NCBI GenBank assembly: GCA_944329195.1
Contig: CALVHX010000008.1
Span: 1 to 32,143, forward strand
Length of the DNA stretch: 32,143 nucleotides
From: an uncultured Bacilli bacterium
GTDB taxonomy: Bacteria > Bacillota_I > Bacilli_A > RF39 > UBA660
Direction of reading: 5' to 3'
Shown here: piece after piece, positions 7,140 through 14,540 of the stretch
Position numbering within the stretch: the first letter of the stretch is position 1
Layout: every line of letters starts with the position of its first letter
The notes under the pieces: model-generated
The model's input: the letters and a program-made list of their open reading frames with translations, nothing else
Told to the model about the DNA's origin: nothing
Database searches by the model: none
Position numbers and translations under genes: made by a program

Positions 7140-7802
7140 ATGAGGATATTGATGCTAATTCTGCTACTATTATTAGTAGGATGTGAGAATAGCAAACAAA
7201 TAGAGATTAAGGAAGATGAAAAAAATGAAGTTGTTAATGAGAATGAAGTTTATACTGATGATAACCCAATTGAATTGGGTCTATATTTATATGATAATAG
7301 TTATGTAAATAAAGAGGTTATAAAAGATTCTTATTATACAGACTTTATTAGTGGTACAGATTTAGGCTCGTTTGAAGTTTTTTATTCTAAGAATGGTGTA
7401 TCTGGTACTAATTTTAAAGATACATGGTATAAGTATTATGATAATTATGAAAATATTGATCAGTATAAAATTGGATTTAATATTAAGTTTATTTTAGATG
7501 ATACAACAAACTTTAATAAAACTTTTCTAGAGCCTGATATTTATTATTTTGGTGATTATTTTTACATCTATTTTTATGATGATATTCATCAAGTAGATGG
7601 AACTTATTATAGTCATTTGGAAGAGATGAATAGTGATACGCTTATTACTTCTGTTAAGCTTTATGCTACTGATGGAATTGAAAGAGTTGAGAATATTATT
7701 TTAACTGTTTTTACTTATGATGATGAAAATGATTTTGATCAAAATGGCGATTATAGAGGAAATTCACGTTATACAATTAGAATTAAAAAAAATAATAGCT
7801 GA
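7140..7802 (+). CDS. Secreted lipoprotein of unknown function
   Basis: A 220-residue lipoprotein. The start is the ATG at 7140, six nt after GGAGG (7129-7133); an in-frame TTG at 7122 would lack a site. A short basic N-terminus and a leucine-rich core lead to the lipobox L-V-G-C with the lipidated cysteine at residue 15. Next comes an acidic linker (about 20-40), then a mature domain rich in Asp, Tyr and Phe (about 45-220) with many predicted strands. I recognise no family. It is expected on the outer face of the membrane. It is convergent with the DUF1292-like gene and shares a two-way terminator with it. Confidence 0.8.
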   Translation: MRILMLILLLLLVGCENSKQIEIKEDEKNEVVNENEVYTDDNPIELGLYLYDNSYVNKEVIKDSYYTDFISGTDLGSFEVFYSKNGVSGTNFKDTWYKYYDNYENIDQYKIGFNIKFILDDTTNFNKTFLEPDIYYFGDYFYIYFYDDIHQVDGTYYSHLEEMNSDTLITSVKLYATDGIERVENIILTVFTYDDENDFDQNGDYRGNSRYTIRIKKNNS

Positions 7803-7821
7803 AATTTAGCTATTATTTTTT
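7787..7821. terminator. Bidirectional terminator between convergent genes
   Basis: AAAAAATAATAGCT (7787-7800) pairs exactly with AGCTATTATTTTTT (7808-7821) around a 7-nt loop, giving T-runs on both strands. The arms include the ends of both convergent genes. Confidence 0.9.
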
Positions 7822-8048
7822 AAAATATTTTTGGTAAAATGCATTATGACTTTTTCTAATTCATCTTTATTCTCTAGTCCTACATAGTATTCCGAACCAT
7901 CTTGTTCTATTTTTTTTCGAAAACATATGTCTGTTTCATCATTAAGGTTAGCAAACATAGTATATGAAATATTATCTACTTCAATTTCTTCAATTATTGC
8001 ATATTTTATTCCATCATCTAAAATTATTGTTTCAATATTTGTATCCAT
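7806..8048 (-). CDS. DUF1292-like small protein
   Basis: An 80-residue acidic protein. The pattern I-I-L-D-D-G, then Y-x-x-[IM]-E-E-I-E-V-D-x-I-x-Y, then C-F-R-K-K-x-x-x-D-G-S-E-Y-Y and D-E-L-E-K-V at the end resembles DUF1292 (YrzB-type) proteins, short beta-rich proteins common in Bacillota with no known role. The assignment rests on pattern memory. Its ATG overlaps the stop of the upstream gene in TAATG and a GAAGGGAG site lies inside that gene's end, so the two are translationally coupled. Confidence 0.7.
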   Translation of the reverse strand: MDTNIETIILDDGIKYAIIEEIEVDNISYTMFANLNDETDICFRKKIEQDGSEYYVGLENKDELEKVIMHFTKNILKNNS

Positions 8049-8743
8049 TATCTGCGTCTCCCTTCTGATTCGCTATTTGCCTCGAAAGCAATCATGTCTT
8101 CATTGCGGAATGCACTAACAAGTTCAGCATTCATGTAGTCTTTGTAAACGGCAGTGCTTGGCTTACCGGTTTCTGGGTTAAAATAGCCATTGACAGTTAA
8201 AAATTGTTCTGTTCCTGTGTAATAGTATTTGCCATCTTCATATGTTGTTGCTGTTATCAATTTACCAAATTCGCTAGTGGGTAATACTAAAAAGTATGGA
8301 TATACTTCTTCTGGACTATCTAGTTCTAAGCTTTGATAATCACTGGCACTGTTTTCGAGAACTACAAATTCATCATCTGCGGCAGTGATTGCAAGCCCTT
8401 CTTTTATTAGTTTTTCTTTAGCTTCTTCGGTGATAATTCCTTTAGCGTCATGCAAGTCACCAAAATATGAAATTCTTTCGCTTATTTCGTTTCCTATCTC
8501 AAATCCTCCAATAATTAAAAGAGTAGCCAGAGAACCACAAAAGAATGATTTTGTTACTTTTCCACGTTTCTTTTTCTTGACAGGGGTTTTACCATTTCTG
8601 CAACTTTTGTCTGCTATTGTTTCTGTTTTTCCTGTAATTATATTTCCTTCATCAGTGGGCGCAGTGTACTTTTTTCTGTTAACAAAATATTCCCATGGTT
8701 CGGCAAAGTTTTCATCTGTTTTATTTTTATCAATATCGCTCAT
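8048..8743 (-). CDS. Single-pass membrane protein of unknown function
   Basis: A 231-residue protein. Residues 1-65 are polar and end in a basic patch (K-K-K-K-R-G-K near 57-63); residues about 68-84 are one hydrophobic segment (F-F-C-G-S-L-A-T-L-L-I-I-G-G-F). The remaining 145 residues would therefore be outside the cell, rich in Glu, Tyr and Thr, with no motif I recognise. Ribosome-binding site AGGAGG sits just before the ATG and a consensus promoter lies upstream. Codons carry more G and C than most neighbours (for example GCG, GGC, ACG), so recent acquisition is possible. Forms a two-gene operon with the DUF1292-like gene. Confidence 0.75.
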   Translation of the reverse strand: MSDIDKNKTDENFAEPWEYFVNRKKYTAPTDEGNIITGKTETIADKSCRNGKTPVKKKKRGKVTKSFFCGSLATLLIIGGFEIGNEISERISYFGDLHDAKGIITEEAKEKLIKEGLAITAADDEFVVLENSASDYQSLELDSPEEVYPYFLVLPTSEFGKLITATTYEDGKYYYTGTEQFLTVNGYFNPETGKPSTAVYKDYMNAELVSAFRNEDMIAFEANSESEGRRR

Positions 8744-8760
8744 TTGTACCTCCTAAGATA

Positions 8761-8789
8761 AATATATATTAGTTTTGCTATTATGTCAA
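8761..8789 (-). promoter_or_regulatory. Sigma-A promoter of the membrane protein operon
   Basis: On the minus strand TTGACA (8784-8789), 17-nt spacer, TATATT (8761-8766), shortly before AGGAGGTACAAATG. Confidence 0.85.
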
Positions 8790-8863
8790 TTCTTTGTATG
8801 GTTATTTTACATATAATTATAATTAATTTGAAGTTTGATTTAGTTTTTTTAGTTTGAATATAA

Positions 8864-8886
8864 AAAGAATAGACTTGCTATTCTTT
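8864..8886 (-). terminator. Terminator of clpB
   Basis: AAAGAATAG (8864-8872) pairs with CTATTCTTT (8878-8886); on the minus strand it ends in a T-run. It starts right after the clpB stop codon. Confidence 0.85.
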
Positions 8887-8889
8887 CTG

Positions 8890-11001
8890 TTAACTTATAA
8901 TTAATTTATTATCTTTTATATCAATATTGATTGTGCTACCAAATTCTAGTTTATCTTCAATAATGGCTTCCGCTATTAGGGTTTCAATATTTCTTTGAAC
9001 AAATCTTTTTATTGGTCTTGCACCGTACTTTTCATCATAAGAGTTATCGATAATGTATTTTTTGGCATTATCAGTTAATTTTAAATGAAGATCTTTATCC
9101 TTTAAACGAAGTTCTATATCACTGATTATCTTATCTAGTATGTCAGATATTACATCTTTTGTTAGTGATTTAAAGATTATTATTTCGTCGATTCTATTAA
9201 TAAACTCTGGTTTGAAGGTATTTTTTAGATCGTTCATTACAAGCTCATTAGCGTTACTTATTCCTTCTAAAATATATTCACTTCCTAAGTTTGAAGTCAT
9301 GATGATGATAGTGTTTTTAAAGTCTACTGTCCTTCCTTGACCGTCAGTTATTCTTCCATCGTCTAATATTTGTAAAAGTACATTGAAAATATCACGATGG
9401 GCTTTTTCTATTTCATCAAATAGTATTATAGAGTAGGGGTTTCTTCTTACTGCTTCTGTAAGCTGGCCGCCTTCATCATAACCAACATATCCTGGAGGAG
9501 CACCAATTAATCTAGCAACGGAATGACTTTCCATATATTCGGACATATCTATTCTTATCATGTGTCTTTCATCATCAAATAATTCATAAGCTAAAGTTCT
9601 AGCTATTTCTGTTTTTCCTACGCCAGTAGGACCTAAAAAGATGAATGAACCAATTGGTCTATTTGGGTCTTTGATTCCTGCCCTGGCACGTATAATGGCT
9701 TCTGTTACTAAATGAATAGCTTCGTCTTGTCCTTTAACTCTTTTTTTCATATTTTCTTCGAGATGTAGAAGTTTTTCTCTTTCTCCTCCTACTAATTTGG
9801 AAACTGGAATATTAGTCCATTTTGAAATTATTTTGGCAATAGCTTCTTCGTCTACTGTATCTGACAAAATGTCTGATTTATTTTGTGATTGTAATTCTTG
9901 CAATTCTTTTTCTAGTCTTGGGATGGTACCATGTCTTAATTTGGCTGCAGATTCTAAATCGTAGTTATTTTCAGCTGTTTCTAGTTCGAAAAGGGCAGAA
10001 TCGATTTCTTCTTTTTTCTTGCTTATTTTACTGTTTACTGCCTTTTCTTCTTCCCAACGTGCTCTTAAGTCTTTTTCATTGTGCTTAAGTTCTTCTAGTT
10101 CTTTATCAATTTCAGAAAGTCGCTTTTTAGATAATTCATCTTTTTCTTTCTTTAATGCTTCTTTTTCTACTTCTAATCTCATTATACTTCTTTCGAGGTT
10201 ATCTAATTCTGTGGGTATTGATTCCATTTGAACTTTGATAGTAGCAGCGGCTTCATCTACTAAATCGATAGCTTTATCTGGTAAAAATCTATCAGTTATG
10301 TATCTATCAGATAATGTAGCAGCGGCAATTAAGGCTTTATCTTTGATGTTGACGCCATGAAAAACTTCAAATTTTGATTTTAGTCCTCTTAGTATTGTAA
10401 TAGTATCTAAAACATTTGGTTCTTTAACTAATACTTTTTGGAATCTTCTTTCTAGGGCAGCATCTTTTTCAATGTACTTTCGGTACTCATTCAAAGTAGT
10501 TGCACCGATACAGTGTACTTCACCACGCGCAAGCATTGGTTTAAGCATATTTCCTGCATCCATTGCTCCTTCGACTGCTCCTGCTCCTACAATCATATGT
10601 ATTTCATCTATGAACATAATGATGTCTCCATCAGATTCTTTAACTTCTTTTAGTACGGCCTTTAATCTTTCTTCAAATTCACCACGGTATTTGGCACCGG
10701 CGACTAATGCTCCCATATCTAGTTCCCAGATTGTTTTATTCTTCAAACTATTAGGGACATCACCTTTTATGATTCTAGTTGCTAGACCTTCAACAATTGC
10801 TGTTTTACCAACTCCTGGTTCTCCAATTAGGACAGGATTATTTTTGGTCTTTCTGGATAGTATCCTAGTAATTGATCTTATTTCATCATCACGGCCAATT
10901 ACGGGATCTATCTTTCCTTCTTTTGCGGCCCTTGTAATATCACGGCCATATTTTTCTAATGGCTTTTGTAAATTTTCTTCATACGGATTATTCATGTTCA
11001 T
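8890..11001 (-). CDS. clpB: ClpB disaggregase lacking the N-terminal domain
   Basis: A 703-residue AAA+ chaperone that works with DnaK to pull polypeptides out of aggregates in the cytoplasm. Two nucleotide-binding domains are present: NBD1 with Walker A G-E-P-G-V-G-K-T at 60-67 and Walker B I-M-F-I-D-E, and NBD2 with G-P-T-G-V-G-K-T and I-L-F-D-E-I-E. Between them the M-domain coiled coil (about 250-380) marks it as ClpB, not ClpC, and there is no ClpP-binding tripeptide that I can see. The usual N-domain of about 145 residues is absent: the protein begins directly with the Y-G-R-D-I-T lead to NBD1. The start is fixed by GGAAGGTGAT and the promoter 31 nt upstream. Heat regulation by HrcA is implied by the CIRCE. 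Confidence 0.96.
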   Translation of the reverse strand: MNMNNPYEENLQKPLEKYGRDITRAAKEGKIDPVIGRDDEIRSITRILSRKTKNNPVLIGEPGVGKTAIVEGLATRIIKGDVPNSLKNKTIWELDMGALVAGAKYRGEFEERLKAVLKEVKESDGDIIMFIDEIHMIVGAGAVEGAMDAGNMLKPMLARGEVHCIGATTLNEYRKYIEKDAALERRFQKVLVKEPNVLDTITILRGLKSKFEVFHGVNIKDKALIAAATLSDRYITDRFLPDKAIDLVDEAAATIKVQMESIPTELDNLERSIMRLEVEKEALKKEKDELSKKRLSEIDKELEELKHNEKDLRARWEEEKAVNSKISKKKEEIDSALFELETAENNYDLESAAKLRHGTIPRLEKELQELQSQNKSDILSDTVDEEAIAKIISKWTNIPVSKLVGGEREKLLHLEENMKKRVKGQDEAIHLVTEAIIRARAGIKDPNRPIGSFIFLGPTGVGKTEIARTLAYELFDDERHMIRIDMSEYMESHSVARLIGAPPGYVGYDEGGQLTEAVRRNPYSIILFDEIEKAHRDIFNVLLQILDDGRITDGQGRTVDFKNTIIIMTSNLGSEYILEGISNANELVMNDLKNTFKPEFINRIDEIIIFKSLTKDVISDILDKIISDIELRLKDKDLHLKLTDNAKKYIIDNSYDEKYGARPIKRFVQRNIETLIAEAIIEDKLEFGSTINIDIKDNKLIIS

Positions 11002-11031
11002 TATTTATCACCTTCCTTTTTATACAGTCAT

Positions 11032-11060
11032 ATTATACTACCATTGTTAGCAATTGTCAA
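11032..11060 (-). promoter_or_regulatory. Sigma-A promoter of clpB
   Basis: On the minus strand a perfect TTGACA (11055-11060), 17-nt spacer and perfect TATAAT (11032-11037). Confidence 0.92.
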
Positions 11061-11073
11061 GGTAGATTGCTAA
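11047..11073. promoter_or_regulatory. CIRCE operator (HrcA site)
   Basis: TTAGCAATT (11047-11055), nine nt, GATTGCTAA (11065-11073): the exact 9-N9-9 layout of CIRCE (TTAGCACTC-N9-GAGTGCTAA), with the arms differing from consensus at one or two positions each. It covers the -35 box of clpB, so bound HrcA would block polymerase. Confidence 0.88.
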
Positions 11074-11104
11074 ATTTGTTTTCCTTTTCCAATGTAAAAA
11101 AGAG

Positions 11105-11133
11105 TTGATTTTAGCAAATGCTTACTATATAAT
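11105..11133 (+). promoter_or_regulatory. Sigma-A promoter of the repeat-protein gene
   Basis: TTGATT (11105-11110), 17-nt spacer, TATAAT (11128-11133); AAAGGAG follows at 11144-11150 before the ATG at 11157. Confidence 0.85.
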
Positions 11134-11156
11134 AGTAGTTACCAAAGGAGAATATT

Positions 11157-12551
11157 ATGAAAAAAGAATTAGTAAATATTTTAATTAATAAATTGGAGGG
11201 AACAAATTTACCAATTGATGGTGTAGAATTTGTGCTAAGTAAGGATGAAAAGATACTTAAAAAACTAGCGCCGCTTGATAAAAAAGTATTTAATTCAGCA
11301 ATTGATATTGTTATGTCGTATAAAAATGATCTCGATATTATTACCGCTATTGATTTGTTAACTAATGCACGAGAAGAAGTATTACAATATTTAATTAAAG
11401 CATTAACAAATGCAGACTTAATTGAAAAGGAAAGAGCAATTTATTCTGCCAGAATAATTTATGAATCAAAAAATTGGTATAATGCTTGTTATGTCTATAA
11501 AGCTTTAACTAATAAAAATACAATAAATGCTGGATTAGTACCTGATGCTACTATGATAATTAATCAGTCAAAAACGGAATACAATGCCCGTTATGCATAC
11601 GAAGTATTAACTAACAAAGATGCTTTGGATGCCGGAATAGCACCTATTGGGGCTATGATAGTTAATTTGTCAAAAATGGAATATAATGCCTGCTATGTAT
11701 GCAAAGTCTTAACTGACAAAAACGTAATAGATGCTGGAATAGCCTATGATGGGGCTATGATAATTAATCAGTCCGAAACGAAATATAATGCTCGCTATGC
11801 ATACGAAGTATTAACTAGTAAAAACGCAATAGAAGGTGGAATGCCACTTTTTGGAGCTGGAATAATTAATGATGCTAAAACGGAATATAATGCTTATTAT
11901 GCTTATAAAGTTTTAACTGACGAAAATGCAATAGAAGGGCTAATAGATCTTGAGGCCGCTATGATATTAAGTATGTCAAAAACGGAATATAATGCCCACT
12001 ATGCATACAAGGTTTTAACTAATAGGGGCGCAATAAAAGCTGAAAAAGCTCTTGTCGGTGCCATAATAATTAATGAATCAAAAAATTGGTATAATGCTTA
12101 TTGTGCTTACTTGGTTTTAACTAACAAAGATGCTTTGGATGCCGGAATAGCACCTATTGGGGCTGAAATGCTTAATAAAATACAAAATAGAGATATAGCC
12201 GAATATGTATGTAAAGTTCTAACTAATGAAAATGCGATACGGGAAGGAGCGGTCCTCGAGTATGCTAAAATAATTAGCCGCGCGAAAACTATAGAGATTG
12301 CTTGCTTTATATGTGAATTTTTATTAGGTGAAACGACAGCTGGTTTAGATGAGAAACTTTCTATTGCAACTGAGATTGCTACTTTTGACAGTGCAGATCA
12401 GCTTGCCAAAAAAGGATATATGCTCCTTCTTGATGATCCGGATGCAAGAAGAGAAAAATATTTTGCTGAATTGAAGAAAAAAATGAATGCTCATGGTGAA
12501 GGAGATATCAAAGTAAGAAGCTTGGCAAAAAAGCCTAGTTATGAAAAATAA
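11157..12551 (+). CDS. Protein of tandem 34-residue helical repeats
   Basis: A 464-residue protein with no signal peptide. Residues 1-104 form a helical N-terminal part. From residue 105 to 376 there are eight consecutive repeats of exactly 34 residues, consensus K-T-E-Y-N-A-x-Y-A-Y-x-V-L-T-N-x-x-A-[IL], then x-x-G, then a hydrophobic stretch ending A-x-I-I-N-x-S; a ninth, decayed unit follows. The pattern suggests two helices per unit and an alpha-solenoid used for protein binding, related in style to HEAT or Sel1 repeats but not clearly either. The C-terminus (about 405-464) is charged. It is transcribed away from clpB with its own promoter. I do not recognise a function; a cytoplasmic scaffold is an inference. 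Confidence 0.8.
   Translation: MKKELVNILINKLEGTNLPIDGVEFVLSKDEKILKKLAPLDKKVFNSAIDIVMSYKNDLDIITAIDLLTNAREEVLQYLIKALTNADLIEKERAIYSARIIYESKNWYNACYVYKALTNKNTINAGLVPDATMIINQSKTEYNARYAYEVLTNKDALDAGIAPIGAMIVNLSKMEYNACYVCKVLTDKNVIDAGIAYDGAMIINQSETKYNARYAYEVLTSKNAIEGGMPLFGAGIINDAKTEYNAYYAYKVLTDENAIEGLIDLEAAMILSMSKTEYNAHYAYKVLTNRGAIKAEKALVGAIIINESKNWYNAYCAYLVLTNKDALDAGIAPIGAEMLNKIQNRDIAEYVCKVLTNENAIREGAVLEYAKIISRAKTIEIACFICEFLLGETTAGLDEKLSIATEIATFDSADQLAKKGYMLLLDDPDARREKYFAELKKKMNAHGEGDIKVRSLAKKPSYEK
11469..12284 (+). repeat. Eight tandem 102-bp coding repeats
   Basis: Units of exactly 102 bp encode the 34-residue repeats. Units 2 and 7 share an identical 48-bp block (11607-11654 and 12117-12164), 510 bp or five units apart, while intervening units differ, which points to copying or recombination within the gene. 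Confidence 0.85.
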
Positions 12552-12607
12552 ACATAATTTTTAGTATTAATATATATAGTAAAAATTACAAATATTGTTT
12601 TTGTATG

Positions 12608-12634
12608 ACACTGCATTTATGATGTGGTGTTTTT
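12608..12634 (+). terminator. Terminator of the repeat-protein gene
   Basis: ACACTGCA (12608-12615) pairs with TGTGGTGT (12623-12630), including two G-U pairs, followed by T-run. Confidence 0.75.
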
Positions 12635-12651
12635 ATACATGGAGTTAATGC

Positions 12652-12680
12652 TTTACATAATAGTAAAAATATGTTAAAAT
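12652..12680 (+). promoter_or_regulatory. Sigma-A promoter of frr
   Basis: TTTACA (12652-12657), 17-nt spacer, TAAAAT (12675-12680), then AAAGGAG before the ATG at 12703. Confidence 0.7.
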
Positions 12681-12702
12681 ACTTATTGAAAAAGGAGATT
12701 AT

Positions 12703-13245
12703 ATGGAAGAGATTATTCAAAATACTGAAGAAAAGATGTTGTTATCGATTGAGGCGTTAGAAAATAAATTTACTAATGTGAGAGCGGGGAGAGCGAATCC
12801 TAAAATGCTAGAGGGGATTATGGTAGAGTACTATGGGACTCCTACACCACTTAAGAGTTTAGCTAATATATCAGTACCAGAAGCTAGGCAATTGTCAATT
12901 AAGCCTTTTGATAAGTCTTGTTTGGGTTCTATTGAAAAAGCTATTTTTGAGGCTAATCTTGGCGTTACACCAAATAATAATGGAGAAGTTGTTTTTATTG
13001 TTATTCCTGAACTTACCGAAGATAGAAGAAAAGAACTTGTAAAACAAGTTAAGGCTATTGCTGAAGAGGGAAAAATTGCTCTTCGTAATATTAGGCAAGA
13101 GGCTAATAAAGCAATAGAAGCTTTAGAGCTTCCTGAAGATGAAGAAAAAAGAGCAAGTGAAAGAGTTCAAGAATTAATTAATGAATATAATAAAATAATT
13201 GATGAAAAGCTTAAAGAAAAAGAAAAAGATTTGATGACAATATAG
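12703..13245 (+). CDS. frr: Ribosome recycling factor
   Basis: A 180-residue protein, close to the usual 185. RRF acts with EF-G to split the post-termination ribosome in the cytoplasm. Signature features are visible: V-R-A-G-R-A-N-P near 27-34, Y-Y-G-x-x-T-P-L in the hinge region, I-x-P-F-D near 67, and the C-terminal helix with E-D-R-R-K-E-L-V-K and R-N-I-R-Q-E-A-N-K. It has its own promoter and precedes the T-box-pheST unit. In many Bacillota frr follows pyrH; here pyrH is not next to it. Confidence 0.97.
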   Translation: MEEIIQNTEEKMLLSIEALENKFTNVRAGRANPKMLEGIMVEYYGTPTPLKSLANISVPEARQLSIKPFDKSCLGSIEKAIFEANLGVTPNNNGEVVFIVIPELTEDRRKELVKQVKAIAEEGKIALRNIRQEANKAIEALELPEDEEKRASERVQELINEYNKIIDEKLKEKEKDLMTI

Positions 13246-13284
13246 ATTTTAAAGTTAAACATATTAATATTTAATGATAAAACT

Positions 13285-13487
13285 GTGATAAGGAAGTAGT
13301 AATATTTGCAATGTAACTTTACAGAGAGCCTCTATTGGTGAGAATGAGGTTAGTTATAAGATATGAATTCACCCTTTAGTTTTACCGATTAATCTTGCGT
13401 TAAAAGATAGAGTGTATAACGTTTGTTATAAAGAAAGGTGGTACCGCGGATTTTAGTCCGTCCTTTTATGGTATCACCTTTTTTATT
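13285..13487 (+). promoter_or_regulatory. T-box riboswitch, phenylalanine specific
   Basis: A leader that senses uncharged tRNA-Phe and lets pheST be transcribed when charging is low. Stem I shows ACAGAGAGCC and GGTGAGAATGAGG; the specifier loop reads GAATTCACC with codon TTC (Phe) at 13368-13370. The conserved T-box AAAGGTGGTACCGCGG ends at 13449; its TGGT pairs with the ACCA end of the tRNA. The terminator stem is AAGGTGGTACC (13435-13445) with GGTATCACCTT (13470-13480), followed by a T-run. Confidence 0.96.
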
Positions 13488-13505
13488 TTAGATGGGAGGA
13501 TAAAA

Positions 13506-14540
13506 ATGAATATAGAAGAAATTAAAAAAAATATAGAAGAAGATATTAGTAGTGTGATAAGTTTGAATGTTCTAAATGAAATTAAGACCAAATATCTAGG
13601 TAAGAATGGTGTGATAACTAGTCTTCAATTAAGAATTAAAGAAATTCCAGCTGAAGAGAAAAAAGAATATGGTATTATGCTTAATGATATAAAAGGATTT
13701 TTTAATGATTTGTTTGAAAAAACTAGAACTAAACTATTAGAAGAAGAAGTAAATAGAAAACTAAAAGATGATGCTATTGATATTACTTTGCCAGGAGAAG
13801 GAATTATCAGTGGTTCTATTCATCCTTTTAGTAGAATTATTGAAGAGATTTCTGATTTATTTGCGTCAATGGGATATGATGTTGTCGATGGTAATGAAAT
13901 TGAAACTGATGAATATTGTTTTAAGAGACTTAATGTTCCAGATGGTCATCCGGCAAGAGATGCGCAAGATACTTTTTATATTGATGAAGAATTTTTGCTT
14001 AGAAGTCAGACGTCTACTCAGCAAGCTCATGCAATGGAAGATAATAGTGAAAAGACTCCTATTAGGATTATATGTCCGGGTAAGGTTTATAGAAGAGATG
14101 AGGATGCTACCCATTCTCATCAGTTTGGTCAAGTCGAGGGTCTTGTTATTGATAAAAATGTCTCTCTAGCGGATCTTAAAGGGACTTTAGAAATATTTGC
14201 TAAGAAATTGCTTGGAGAGAATACTAAAGTAAGATTTAGACCAAGTTATTTTCCGTTTACTGAACCGAGTGTAGAAGTAGATTTATCTTGTTTTAAGTGT
14301 GGTGGAAAGGGCTGTAATCTATGCAAACAAACTGGTTTTATAGAAGTCTTAGGAGCGGGTATGGTTCATCCTAATGTTCTTAAGATGGGCGGTTATGATC
14401 CTGATGTTTATACTGGATTTGCCTTTGGTACTGGATTAGATCGATTGGCTATGTTTAAATATAATATTCCTGATATAAGATATTTATACACTAATGATAT
14501 CAGAATGTTAAAGCAGTTTGATAGGAAAGGTGAAGAATAA
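13506..14540 (+). CDS. pheS: Phenylalanyl-tRNA synthetase alpha subunit
   Basis: A 344-residue class II synthetase subunit that charges tRNA-Phe as an alpha2-beta2 tetramer. An N-terminal coiled coil (about 1-90) is followed by the catalytic core: H-P-A-R-D-x-Q-D-T-F (motif 2 region), L-L-R-S-Q-T-S, F-R-P-S-Y-F-P-F-T-E-P-S and the motif 3 block G-F-A-F-G-x-G-L-D-R-L near the end. A C-F-K-C-G-G-K-G-C-x-x-C insertion (about 260-270) is the small cysteine cluster common to Bacillota PheS. The ribosome-binding site is GGGAGG. Under T-box control and translationally coupled to pheT (TAATG overlap). Confidence 0.98.
   Translation: MNIEEIKKNIEEDISSVISLNVLNEIKTKYLGKNGVITSLQLRIKEIPAEEKKEYGIMLNDIKGFFNDLFEKTRTKLLEEEVNRKLKDDAIDITLPGEGIISGSIHPFSRIIEEISDLFASMGYDVVDGNEIETDEYCFKRLNVPDGHPARDAQDTFYIDEEFLLRSQTSTQQAHAMEDNSEKTPIRIICPGKVYRRDEDATHSHQFGQVEGLVIDKNVSLADLKGTLEIFAKKLLGENTKVRFRPSYFPFTEPSVEVDLSCFKCGGKGCNLCKQTGFIEVLGAGMVHPNVLKMGGYDPDVYTGFAFGTGLDRLAMFKYNIPDIRYLYTNDIRMLKQFDRKGEE

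Noticed and set aside
11469-12284. CRISPR array suspected from regular 102-bp spacing
   Set aside because: The repeats are coding, in phase with a long open frame, and have no repeat-spacer pattern.
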